15,389 nucleotides of DNA from Chloroflexota bacterium (GTDB lineage: Bacteria > Chloroflexota > Anaerolineae > Aggregatilineales > UBA2796): contig JAGHYP010000032.1 in assembly GCA_017743585.1 (NCBI GenBank), positions 1-15,389 of the forward strand, read 5' to 3'. Within the stretch, counting starts at the first letter, position 1; each line of letters opens with the position of its first letter. Below the pieces are notes generated by a model that was given only the letters and a program-made list of their open reading frames with translations, did not search any database and was not told the DNA's origin. Position numbers and translations under genes: made by a program. Shown piece after piece: positions 6,212 through 13,372 of this stretch.

Positions 6212-7774
6212 TTACTTGCGGTCAGGTCCGCGCTTGCCGATGGAGCTCTCCAGCTCGCGCCCGAAGAGCGTCTGGTACATCAAGCGGTAGACATCCGTGT
6301 TGTCGAACCTGCTGCTGAATTTGGTCTGCAGCAGCTCGGCGTTCAGACCTTGCGCACGGCTGAGGATACCGCCAGCAGGGTCGGCGATGCCCACCCAAGC
6401 GATGGCGAAGCTCAGGCGTTTGCCGTAAGCATCCGGCGCGGCAACGAACGGCTTCGTGCTGCGTCCTTCGATGCCATCCACGAAGTTGTTGAAGCCTTCC
6501 GCTGTTGAGTCAGTGGGATTGCCAGTGATACCAGTCACCACGCCCGATGGACGCTTGGTGGGCGGCGGCGAGAGAAGCTGCATGCCGTTTGCGTCGCTAT
6601 CCGCAGCGGTCAGGATCAAGGTGTCTGGCACACGCGACTGGAAGGCGCGCGCGATGCCGAGCGCTTCGTCAGTGTGCTTGAGCGCAATCAGCGTGCCAAT
6701 CGCGTTGCTGCTGTTGCCGAAGTTATCCACGCCTTCAGTCTCGATGATTGCCAAGAAAGGCTTGCCTGCCTTCGCGCTGCGGCGCTCGAGGATGATCAGC
6801 GCCATCTCAGTCATCTCGGCTACTGTCGGCGGGTTGAAGCTGGGCGTGCCTTGCTTGCCGCCGTACACAATCAGGCGGCCCTCTTGGTCATCCTCAGCCA
6901 CGCCTTCCTTGAGCAAGCCCGCTGCGACTATGCGCTCTTCAGGCACATCGTTGAAGATGTCCTCCGCAGCGAATAGACCCAGCACGCGCGGCGCGAGGTC
7001 CCTATCCGCCTTCAGGTCTGCCAGCAGCTTATCGAACTCAGCGCGCGTGCGGATGACCGTGTAGCCGTTATCCACGGCGTACTGAATCAGATTCAAGCCG
7101 TCCTTGCGCTGCGGGCCGCGACCGCTGATTGGATCCTCATGAACGTAGCAATCCGGCTTGATCTCGCCTTCGCACTTGGGCGTGCCTTCGGGCATGAAGT
7201 ACATCTCGCCGCCGCTCAGGATCACGTCAGGCTTCTCGTCCTTCTCATCGAAGCCAGGACGACCCTGCAGCATCTGGCGCACGATCTCTTCGAACTCGTC
7301 GCGGTTGCTAACTTCAGCCAAGAAAGCTGCAGTGCCCGGCTCGGCAGCCTGTCCGTCGTTCACCACGCCAACTGGATGGCCGTTGTTGCGCGCTTCGCGC
7401 ATGATGCTGCCTGGGTAGCCCGATAAGCTCAGGAATGGGCGCGCCTTCTCGCGGTCGCCATCCATGCCGAAGCTGCCGCCGCCTTCCACCTTATAGCCGA
7501 AGGCGTGCGTGGTCGCGCCGCCATTGCTGGTGCCAGCCAGACGATCAGCCATATGACCGCGATAGACCGTCATGAAGGGCAGCTGATCCCACTCCAACGT
7601 GCCGTCTGGGCCTTTCCAGTAAATGCGCGCGGCTGACCAGTGGTTCAAGCCCGAGCCATCAGGGTGGAAGAAGATCACGTTGCCCGTCTTCGGCGTCTGC
7701 GCATTGCTGACGAGCGGCACGGCAACTGCTGCGAGTAGCGCCAGCGCCAGAGCGAAACCGATGAAGCGTTTCAT
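6212..7774 (-). CDS. secreted alkaline-phosphatase-superfamily protein with altered metal site
   Basis: This is a 520-aa protein with a classic Sec signal peptide (MKRFIGF, hydrophobic core, then SNA-Q at about residue 25/26). The fold matches alkaline phosphatase. FFHPDG (Asp39) is the first metal-binding strand and TSNGGATTHA places Ser83 where the catalytic serine sits. FLAIIETEGVD supplies Glu345 and Asp350, and TLILTAADSD supplies Asp392. By motif alignment to E. coli PhoA, the zinc ligands His331 and His370 become Asn354 and Ser393. No histidine at all follows residue 367, so His412 is missing too. It is probably a secreted hydrolase of phosphate esters using a different metal set, or another ester substrate. 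The start is well supported by GGAGGAGG 7 nt upstream. The promoter region carries a PHO-like repeat operator, and a hairpin follows the gene. Confidence 0.85.
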   Translation of the reverse strand: MKRFIGFALALALLAAVAVPLVSNAQTPKTGNVIFFHPDGSGLNHWSAARIYWKGPDGTLEWDQLPFMTVYRGHMADRLAGTSNGGATTHAFGYKVEGGGSFGMDGDREKARPFLSLSGYPGSIMREARNNGHPVGVVNDGQAAEPGTAAFLAEVSNRDEFEEIVRQMLQGRPGFDEKDEKPDVILSGGEMYFMPEGTPKCEGEIKPDCYVHEDPISGRGPQRKDGLNLIQYAVDNGYTVIRTRAEFDKLLADLKADRDLAPRVLGLFAAEDIFNDVPEERIVAAGLLKEGVAEDDQEGRLIVYGGKQGTPSFNPPTVAEMTEMALIILERRSAKAGKPFLAIIETEGVDNFGNSSNAIGTLIALKHTDEALGIARAFQSRVPDTLILTAADSDANGMQLLSPPPTKRPSGVVTGITGNPTDSTAEGFNNFVDGIEGRSTKPFVAAPDAYGKRLSFAIAWVGIADPAGGILSRAQGLNAELLQTKFSSRFDNTDVYRLMYQTLFGRELESSIGKRGPDRK

Positions 7775-7848
7775 TTTTCCGCCTCCTCCAACTCAACCGA
7801 TGCTCAAGTGATCGTCGGCCTCTCGGGTTGCTTCGATCACCACGCGAG

Positions 7849-7916
7849 ATTGTAGAAACTTTCATTTAAAGAGCTGCTAACGTAAGTCTAAGAACGCTTT
7901 AGATCTCTTTTAAGAC
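7849..7916 (-). promoter_or_regulatory. PHO-box-like operator and promoter of the phosphatase gene
   Basis: Read on the minus strand, five consecutive 11-bp units occupy 7916-7862: GTCTTAAAAGA, GATCTAAAGCG, TTCTTAGACTT, ACGTTAGCAGC, TCTTTAAATGA. All share TA at columns 5-6, in a core close to TTARA. They end 7 bp before TACAAT (7854-7849). No -35 box is present at 17 bp (GCAGCT). Direct repeats at 11-bp pitch replacing the -35 are the known layout for PhoB/PhoP activators at phosphate-starvation promoters. The assignment to such a regulator is inference. Confidence 0.62.
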
Positions 7917-8103
7917 TCTTGATATGCATTCAGCGCCTTGATGAATACGGAATACACATCGAAAACGCATCGAGCGCGCGCTTTCGGCGAGGAGCGAGCG
8001 ATCCGCGCGTATCAACAGTTATGAGAGGCGGCTATGTCCCGTCTTGTGAGGCGGTCGGCTATAATTCGGGGCTATTTCGCAGAAAGGCAGTTTGATTCGA
8101 CTA

Positions 8104-8205
8104 ATGTCGCTTCTACGCGCCGTCTTGGGCATCCTGAGTTTGGCGGAAGTGAGCGGCCGCGATCTGAAAATGCAGATACTCGATTGCGCTGGGGCACACT
8201 TCTGA
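8104..8205 (+). CDS. possible small protein (33 aa), uncertain
   Basis: An ATG-to-TGA frame of 33 codons begins about 38 nt after the perfect TATAAT at 8060-8065, as expected for a transcript starting near 8072. The product starts MSLLRAVLGILSLAEVSG, an amphipathic or weakly hydrophobic helix, and has one cysteine near the end. The only purine-rich site, AAAGG at 8083-8087, is 16 nt from the ATG, too far for a normal ribosome site. It may be a chance frame or part of an untranslated RNA. Confidence 0.15.
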   Translation: MSLLRAVLGILSLAEVSGRDLKMQILDCAGAHF

Positions 8206-8299
8206 CAGGCTGATCCGCAGATTTGCCGCACGTTCGGAAATTGACCGGCTCAAAACAGGTGATCGCGACTTCAGAGAACCTGCCCGAGCCTCGCGGCGC

Positions 8300-8308
8300 T
8301 GCTATACT
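8300..8308 (+). promoter_or_regulatory. extended -10 promoter of the ECF sigma operon
   Basis: TGCTATACT fits the extended -10 form (TGnTATACT). No TTGACA-like -35 lies 16-18 bp upstream. Initiation near 8315 would give a leader of about 40 nt before ATG8356. Confidence 0.45.
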
Positions 8309-8355
8309 CGGCACACCGTCGCGTAACGCTCAGCATCAAAAGGTGTTGTATAGGG

Positions 8356-8973
8356 ATGAGTGTTCCAAACGCTGAGGAGTGGGCGCATCAGGATGACGCA
8401 ACGCTTGTGGCGCGAGCGCGCACTGATCCTGCCGCCTTTGGCGTGCTTTACGAGCGCTATGTGCAGAAAGTCTACAACTACATCTACTATCGCACAGGCA
8501 ACCATGAAGACGCCGAAGACCTAACAGCGCGCGTTTTTCATCGCGCTATGGCGCACATCAAAGGCTATGTAGAGCGCGGCGTGCCGTTTCAGGCGTGGCT
8601 GTATCGTATCGCTCACAACCTAGTAGCGAATTGGCACCGCGACCGCAGCCGCCATAAGGTGATCCCGTTGGATGAATTTGTGGCGGCGCGCCTGCGCAGC
8701 GAAATGCCAGAGACGAGCGCCGAATTGCGGGACGAGATTGAGCGCCTGATCCAAGCCGTGCGCGCCTTGCCCGAAGAGCGCCAGCAGCTGCTGATCCTTA
8801 AATTTGTGGATCAGCTCTCCAATCAAGAGATCGGCGTGATCATGAATCGAAGCGAAGGCGCTATCAAATCGCTCTACCATCGTACTTTGCTGGCGTTGCG
8901 GGAGCAGCTCGGCAGCATGGCGGAACAGACACAAGCACAAGCGGAGAAGCCGCGCAAGGGAAAGCGCCGCTAA
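8356..8973 (+). CDS. ECF-type RNA polymerase sigma factor
   Basis: This is a 205-aa sigma-70 family protein made only of regions 2 and 4, the extracytoplasmic-function plan. Region 2 (about 25-95) contains AFGVLYERYVQKVYNYIYYRTG for core binding, DAEDLTARVFHRA, and FQAWLYRIAHNLVANWHR for -10 recognition and melting. Region 4 (about 135-185) contains LPEERQQLLILKF and the helix-turn-helix LSNQEIGVIMNRSEGAIKSLYHRTL for -35 binding. A lysine/arginine-rich tail (KPRKGKRR) follows. The start ATG8356 has AGGTG about 10 nt upstream. The next gene, 16 nt downstream, encodes a one-TM protein that fits as its anti-sigma factor. Its own promoter looks housekeeping-like rather than ECF-like, so autoregulation is not evident. 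Confidence 0.92.
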   Translation: MSVPNAEEWAHQDDATLVARARTDPAAFGVLYERYVQKVYNYIYYRTGNHEDAEDLTARVFHRAMAHIKGYVERGVPFQAWLYRIAHNLVANWHRDRSRHKVIPLDEFVAARLRSEMPETSAELRDEIERLIQAVRALPEERQQLLILKFVDQLSNQEIGVIMNRSEGAIKSLYHRTLLALREQLGSMAEQTQAQAEKPRKGKRR

Positions 8974-8989
8974 AAGGAGTGAGACACAG

Positions 8990-9436
8990 GTGAGACCATT
9001 TTCGGATGACGAACTGCCCGAAGCGCCGAACAGCGCGCTTGAAGATTGGTTGGCTGCTCATGCCGATGCACTGATTCGCGGCGTGCCGTTCGCCCTTCCC
9101 GCTGAAGGTCTCTCTGAGGCCGAGCGCGCCGAAGCGCACAGCTTGATGCTCCTCGCCGGCCGTCTGCGCGAAGGGCTGAGGCCTGTGACGCCTGACGCGG
9201 CATTTGTGGCACGCCTGCGCGCAGAGCTACTCGCTCAAGCGCCCGCGAGACCTGCGCTGCTCATCGGTTGGCAGCGGCTGCCCAAGCGCTACAAGTTGGT
9301 GGCGCGCATCGGCGGCTTGACGCTGACCGCAGGCTTGGCGTTGCTCGCTGGCCGCCACGTGTTAGAGCTACTGCTGCGCGCGCAGCGCCGCGAGCGCGGC
9401 AAAGACCCTGATCTCTCGCTCACAGCGGCCGGGTGA
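8990..9436 (+). CDS. putative anti-sigma factor, single-TM, no zinc motif
   Basis: This is a 148-aa protein starting at GTG8990, with AAGGAG 10 nt upstream, directly behind the ECF sigma gene. An acidic soluble N-terminal domain (1-65) is followed by PVTPDAAFVARLRAELLA (65-82), a segment like those preceding the membrane span in many sigma-associated membrane proteins. One membrane helix lies at about 105-121, with a short basic-then-acidic tail after it. The position and topology fit an anti-sigma factor that holds the sigma at the membrane. It has no cysteine, so the HxxxCxxC zinc motif of ZAS anti-sigmas is absent. No catalytic or binding motif is recognisable. The role rests on gene order and topology alone. 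Confidence 0.6.
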   Translation: MRPFSDDELPEAPNSALEDWLAAHADALIRGVPFALPAEGLSEAERAEAHSLMLLAGRLREGLRPVTPDAAFVARLRAELLAQAPARPALLIGWQRLPKRYKLVARIGGLTLTAGLALLAGRHVLELLLRAQRRERGKDPDLSLTAAG

Positions 9437-9473
9437 TTCTCGCATCTCACGCCCAAAGGAACGTAAGCTCAGT

Positions 9474-10616
9474 ATGCCTGAACGTTACGCAAAAATTACC
9501 GGCTGGGGGAAATACGTCCCCGAGCGCGTGCTGACCAACGCTGACCTCGAGAAAATGGTGGACACCTCCGATGAGTGGATCACCACGCGCACGGGCATCA
9601 AAGAGCGCCGCATCCGCGGCGAAAATGAGCAAGCCTCAGATTTTTCGGTCAAATCCGCCTTGCCCGCCCTTGAGATGGCGGGCCTCGCCGCCAAAGACCT
9701 CGACCTGATCATCGTCGCCTGCTCCTCGCCCGATTACCTCGTGCCGGGCGTGGCGACGATTGTGCAGCACAAGCTGGGCGCGCGCTGCGGCGCCTTTCAG
9801 ATCACCTCGGGCTGCTCGGGCTGGGTCTACGCGCTGGTGACAGCAACCCAGTTCATCCAAGCAGGCACGATGGATAACATTCTGGTGATCGGAACTGATT
9901 TGGTCTCCTACGGCGTGGATTACACAGACCGCACCACGTGCGTGCTATTCGGCGACGCCTCGGCGGCGGTCGTCCTGCAGCCCAGCGAAGAGCCTGCCGG
10001 CGTGATCACCTACGAACTTGGCTCAGATGGCAGCGGCGCTGAGCACCTGTACGTGCCGGGCGCAGGCTCGGTCATGCCGATCAGCAAATACGGCGACCGG
10101 CTGGTCAAAGAGCGGCTCGGTTACATCAAGATGAACGGCCCTGAGGTCTTCAAGTTCGCCACGCGCACGCTCGCCAGCTCGATGAAGCGCGTGATGGATA
10201 AGGCGGGCTTGTTGCCCGAAGATATCGCGCTGTTCATCCCGCACCAAGCGAACCTGCGCATCATCGAGACAGCGGCGCGCATGATGCATCAACCGCTCGA
10301 TAAATTCATGATCAACCTGCAAAAATACGGCAACACATCGGCTGCTTCCGTGCCTCTGGCGCTAGTCGAGGCGATTGAAGAAGGCAAGTGCAGGGTCGGC
10401 GATAAGGTGGTCTTGTGCGCTTTTGGCGCGGGCTTGACCTGGGCAAGCGCAGTGGTGCTGCTGGGCAGCGGCGAGGTCAGTTTGGCGCACTCGTGGCTCT
10501 CGCTCGGGCGCCTCGCCAAGCGCACGGTCGGCAAGGCGCGCGACGCAGTGCAGGCATTCCTGCTGAACGTGCAAATGCGCCGCTTGGAAGCCAAGCGCAA
10601 GGCAAAGGCGCGCTAG
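9474..10616 (+). CDS. fabH: 3-oxoacyl-[acyl-carrier-protein] synthase III (FabH-type)
   Basis: This enzyme condenses acyl-CoA with malonyl-ACP to begin fatty-acid synthesis in the cytoplasm, or makes a related C-C bond. The catalytic triad is complete: Cys114 (TSGCSGW), His257 (IPHQANLRI) and Asn287 (YGNTSAAS). DEWITTRTGIKERR and FGAGLTWAS are also typical. The thiolase-like core ends near residue 333, the usual family length, and a tail of about 47 residues rich in Arg and Lys follows (AKRTVGKARDAV, then MRRLEAKRKAKAR), which is unusual. The start ATG9474 fits the family N-terminus, but the nearest ribosome site (AAAGGA at 9455-9460) is 13 nt away. It follows the anti-sigma gene by 37 nt with no clear promoter, so it may belong to that operon. 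A specialised KAS III-like role cannot be excluded. Confidence 0.9.
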   Translation: MPERYAKITGWGKYVPERVLTNADLEKMVDTSDEWITTRTGIKERRIRGENEQASDFSVKSALPALEMAGLAAKDLDLIIVACSSPDYLVPGVATIVQHKLGARCGAFQITSGCSGWVYALVTATQFIQAGTMDNILVIGTDLVSYGVDYTDRTTCVLFGDASAAVVLQPSEEPAGVITYELGSDGSGAEHLYVPGAGSVMPISKYGDRLVKERLGYIKMNGPEVFKFATRTLASSMKRVMDKAGLLPEDIALFIPHQANLRIIETAARMMHQPLDKFMINLQKYGNTSAASVPLALVEAIEEGKCRVGDKVVLCAFGAGLTWASAVVLLGSGEVSLAHSWLSLGRLAKRTVGKARDAVQAFLLNVQMRRLEAKRKAKAR

Positions 10617-11080
10617 AGGGCGCGCTCCCGCAGCCGCAAAAACGTCTCGATGACCAGCACGGCGAGGATCAAAAAGACTGCGCTCGCCAGAGTCAGGGCG
10701 CGGGTCATTTGCAGCCACGCCAAAGTGACTGCTAACAAACCGAACCACATGCCCTGCCGCAGGATCACGCCGCCGCTCGGCGGATTGGAGCGGCTAAAGC
10801 GCCGATGCAGATAGCCGATGAACGGCAATGCGCTGCCTGTCACGGCGAGATACAGCAGGATGAAAAAGAGCCAGCGCGGAAAAGCAAGTGGCGGCACGCT
10901 CTCCACCAGCCGCGCCAGCGACCACCAGCCGCCAATGGCGAGCAGAAGGCCTGCCAACATCACGCCGTTCTGATCAGCGCGCAAGCGTTTGCGCGCCAGC
11001 GCGCGTTGCTGCGCAGTCATGAGCGCTTCACGCTGCGTTCGCTCGTTAGCGATGCCTTGTGTTTGCATCAGCTGACTCAT
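10613..11080 (-). CDS. small four-TM membrane protein of unknown function
   Basis: This is a 155-aa protein with a charged cytoplasmic N-terminus (residues 15-37, many Arg, Lys and Gln) and four hydrophobic segments at about 40-57, 69-90, 105-125 and 127-147, ending in RLRERAL. I do not recognise the family. It begins 1 nt after the rel stop (TGA-G-ATG) with no clear ribosome site, so translation is probably coupled to rel. ATG11068 (MQTQ...) is an alternative start. Its stop codon shares the palindrome CTAG with the stop of fabH on the other strand, a 4-bp overlap. Co-expression with rel is likely but says little about its job. Confidence 0.72.
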   Translation of the reverse strand: MSQLMQTQGIANERTQREALMTAQQRALARKRLRADQNGVMLAGLLLAIGGWWSLARLVESVPPLAFPRWLFFILLYLAVTGSALPFIGYLHRRFSRSNPPSGGVILRQGMWFGLLAVTLAWLQMTRALTLASAVFLILAVLVIETFLRLRERAL

Positions 11081-11081
11081 C

Positions 11082-13289
11082 TCACACCACGCGACGGCGC
11101 GCTTCGATTACGTTCGGCAGCATCTCAATTTTAGCCAACACGCGCGAGAGCTGATCTAGGCTTTCCAGCTCCATTGTCAAGGTGATCGAGGCGATGCTAT
11201 TGCGCGTCTGCACGTGCAGCTCAGCGATATTGATGCTCTCATTCGCTGCGACAGCGCCGATATCGCGCAGCAAACCCTCGCGGTCGTAAGCTGTGATGAC
11301 GATCGGCACGGGGTAGGCGCGCTCCACTGAACTACCCCAATTCACGTTGATGAAGCGCTCGGACTCCAAGCTGTTGATCACATTCGGGCAATCAGCGCGA
11401 TGAACCGTGACCCCCTTGCCGCGCGTGATATAGCCAACAATTGGATCGCCGCGCACAGGGTTGCAACAGCGCGCGAGCGTGATCAGCATGCCCGAATCGC
11501 CCATGATATCTATGCCCGCCGAAGCGTTGACGGGGCGCGTCGGCGCCTCAGCGCTCGGCGCGAGCGGCTCGGCGGCTGCTTCGCGCTGCGCTTTTCGGTC
11601 GGCTTCCAACACTTTGGTGGCGATGCTCGGCGCGCTGATATCGCCGTAGCCAACCGCAGCGAGAAAATCGTCCACTTTGGCGAAGCCGAACAGCGCTGCC
11701 ACTTCCTCGCGCGGCTTGGTGGATAGCCCCAAGCGGCGCAGCTCGCGATCTACCACTTCGCGACCAAGCGCAATGTTGTTCTCGCGCCCAACGCGCTTGA
11801 ACCATGCTTTTATCTTGCTGCGCGCGCGCGACGTTCGGATGTAGCCTAAGCTCGGATTGAGCCAATCCAAACTTGGGCTGGCGCGCTTGCCAGTGATGAT
11901 CTCGACGCGATCGCCTGACTTCAGCCGATAGTCAAGGCTGACCTGCACGCCGTTGACGCGCGCGCCGCGGCAGCGATGTCCAACATCAGTGTGGATGTAA
12001 TAGGCGAAGTCAATCGGCGTCGCGCCGCTCGGCAAGTCAATCACATCGCCTTTGGGCGTGAAGACGTACACGCGATTCTGGAAGACATCCGAGCGCATCA
12101 CGCTGACGAACTCTTGCGCATCAGCAGGACTCACGCCCTCAGTGGCCGCCTCGATCAGCTGGCGCAAATAGCGTAGATGCTCCTCGAAGGCTTTATCGTG
12201 CGCTGCGCCTTCTTTGTAGCGCCAATGCGCAGCGATGCCATATTCAGCCTGTTCGTGCATCTCAGGCGTGCGAATTTGCACTTCAATCGTCTTGCCCTGG
12301 TCATCCACGACTGCCGTGTGCAAACTCTGATAGAAGTTATTCTTCGGCGCGGCGATGTAATCGTCGAATTCGCCCGGCACAGGACGCCAAATGCTGTGGA
12401 CGACGCCAAGCACTTGATAGCATTGCACCTTCTCGGGCACGATCACGCGCAGCGCGTGAATATCGTAGACCTGGTCGAACGGAATACGCTTGCGCTCCAT
12501 TTTGCGATAGATGCTGTAAATGTGTTTGGGGCGCGCACTGATATGCACGTTCGGGATGCCGAGCGCGCTGATCTCTTTCGCCAAGCGCGCCTTGACCGTC
12601 TCTAGGTAGGCTTCGCGCTCGGCGCGGCGCGCGGCAAGCTGCGTTGCAATCTCGCGGTATTTCTCAGGATTCAGGTAGCGGAAGCTCAGGTCTTCTAGCT
12701 CCCACTTGATCTGCCAAATGCCGAGGCGATTCGCAAGCGGCGCGAAGATATCCAGCGTCTCGCGCGCCTTTTTGATCTGGCGCTCAGGCGGCAGATGGCC
12801 GAGCGTGCGCATGTTGTGCAAGCGATCTGCCAGCTTGATCAGCACCACGCGGATGTCGTTATTCATGGAGAGGAAAATCTTGCGCAGCGTCTCGGCTTCG
12901 CGGTCGCCGGCTTTGCCGCTCTTCATCGCCTCAGTGCTGGTCGGCAGTTTTTTCAGCTTGGTGACGCCATCCACCAGCCGCGCAACTTCTGCGCCAAAAT
13001 CGCGCTCGATATGCTCGATCTCGATGCCTTCAACGTCTTCCACCACGTCGTGCAGCAGCGCAGCGGCGAGCGTTGGCGTGTCAAGGCGCAGATCGGCGAG
13101 AATCTGCGCCACCGCCACAGGATGCGTGATGAATGGCTCGCCGCCTTCGCGCTTCGCATCGCGGTGCGCCTCAGCCGCAAAGTGATAAGCACGCTGCACC
13201 AGAGCGCGCTCCTCAGGCGAGAGATTCGGTCGACTCCTGAAGATTGGCTCTAGGTCAGTTGGGACTTTCTCACTGGTCACAGCAACCAT
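11082..13289 (-). CDS. rel: bifunctional-type (p)ppGpp synthetase/hydrolase (Rel)
   Basis: This 735-aa stringent-response enzyme makes and degrades (p)ppGpp on and off the ribosome. Domains in order: an HD hydrolase (about 25-160) with His56 in ITHP, HDVVED (80-85) and KLADRLHNMRTL; a synthetase (about 250-360) with YDIHALRVIV, GEFDDYIAAPKNNFYQSLHT and IEVQIRT; TGS (about 405-467), starting VYVFTPKGDVIDLP; a helical linker; a zinc-finger-type domain with ARCCNP and HRADCP (606-634); and ACT (about 660-735). The hydrolase residues look intact, which argues for a bifunctional enzyme. However, the synthetase loop reads EFDD (307-310), where bifunctional Rel proteins usually have RxKD. ATG13289 has AGAGG 11 nt upstream. 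The promoter and leader contain three decamer repeats and a palindrome. It leads an apparent operon with the four-TM protein. Confidence 0.95.
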   Translation of the reverse strand: MVAVTSEKVPTDLEPIFRSRPNLSPEERALVQRAYHFAAEAHRDAKREGGEPFITHPVAVAQILADLRLDTPTLAAALLHDVVEDVEGIEIEHIERDFGAEVARLVDGVTKLKKLPTSTEAMKSGKAGDREAETLRKIFLSMNNDIRVVLIKLADRLHNMRTLGHLPPERQIKKARETLDIFAPLANRLGIWQIKWELEDLSFRYLNPEKYREIATQLAARRAEREAYLETVKARLAKEISALGIPNVHISARPKHIYSIYRKMERKRIPFDQVYDIHALRVIVPEKVQCYQVLGVVHSIWRPVPGEFDDYIAAPKNNFYQSLHTAVVDDQGKTIEVQIRTPEMHEQAEYGIAAHWRYKEGAAHDKAFEEHLRYLRQLIEAATEGVSPADAQEFVSVMRSDVFQNRVYVFTPKGDVIDLPSGATPIDFAYYIHTDVGHRCRGARVNGVQVSLDYRLKSGDRVEIITGKRASPSLDWLNPSLGYIRTSRARSKIKAWFKRVGRENNIALGREVVDRELRRLGLSTKPREEVAALFGFAKVDDFLAAVGYGDISAPSIATKVLEADRKAQREAAAEPLAPSAEAPTRPVNASAGIDIMGDSGMLITLARCCNPVRGDPIVGYITRGKGVTVHRADCPNVINSLESERFINVNWGSSVERAYPVPIVITAYDREGLLRDIGAVAANESINIAELHVQTRNSIASITLTMELESLDQLSRVLAKIEMLPNVIEARRRVV

Positions 13290-13310
13290 AGCATCGAGCG
13301 CCTCTCACGC

Positions 13311-13340
13311 AAGATCGTCCAAGATCGCCCAAGATCGCCT
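13311..13340. repeat. three tandem 10-bp repeats in the rel leader
   Basis: AAGATCGTCC, AAGATCGCCC and AAGATCGCCT follow one another without a gap, differing at two positions. They lie between the presumed rel -10 (13354-13359) and its start codon, so they are transcribed into the 5' untranslated region (as GGCGATCTT units) or form a binding array at about one helical turn. Confidence 0.8.
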
Positions 13341-13353
13341 TCCTAATGTCGCG

Positions 13354-13362
13354 ATCATAGCA
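13354..13362 (-). promoter_or_regulatory. extended -10 promoter of rel
   Basis: On the minus strand TGCTATGAT (13362-13354) matches the extended -10 form. The -35 position (GTCGCG at 17 bp) does not match and lies inside an inverted repeat. The expected start near 13346 gives a leader of about 57 nt holding the decamer repeats. Confidence 0.5.
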
Positions 13363-13372
13363 CAGTTTTTAA

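Larger units (their letters stand above)
7917..8355. other. intergenic region between phosphatase and sigma-factor genes
   Basis: Together with the PHO-like region this makes a 581-bp gap between divergent genes. It holds a stand-alone TATAAT (8060-8065, + strand, no matching -35), a 33-codon ORF, an isolated TTGACC at 8241-8246 without a partner -10, and the extended -10 box of the sigma gene. No tRNA, strong terminator or known RNA was seen. Base composition is less GC-rich at 7850-7950 than in the genes. Confidence 0.5.

Noticed and set aside
8241..8246. TTGACC as a -35 box for the sigma gene
   Set aside because: It is 56 bp from the TATACT box and no -10 lies 17 bp downstream of it.
12795..13253. 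152- and 159-codon plus-strand frames opposite the rel N-terminus
   Set aside because: They oppose the conserved HD domain of rel and have no ribosome site or recognisable domain.
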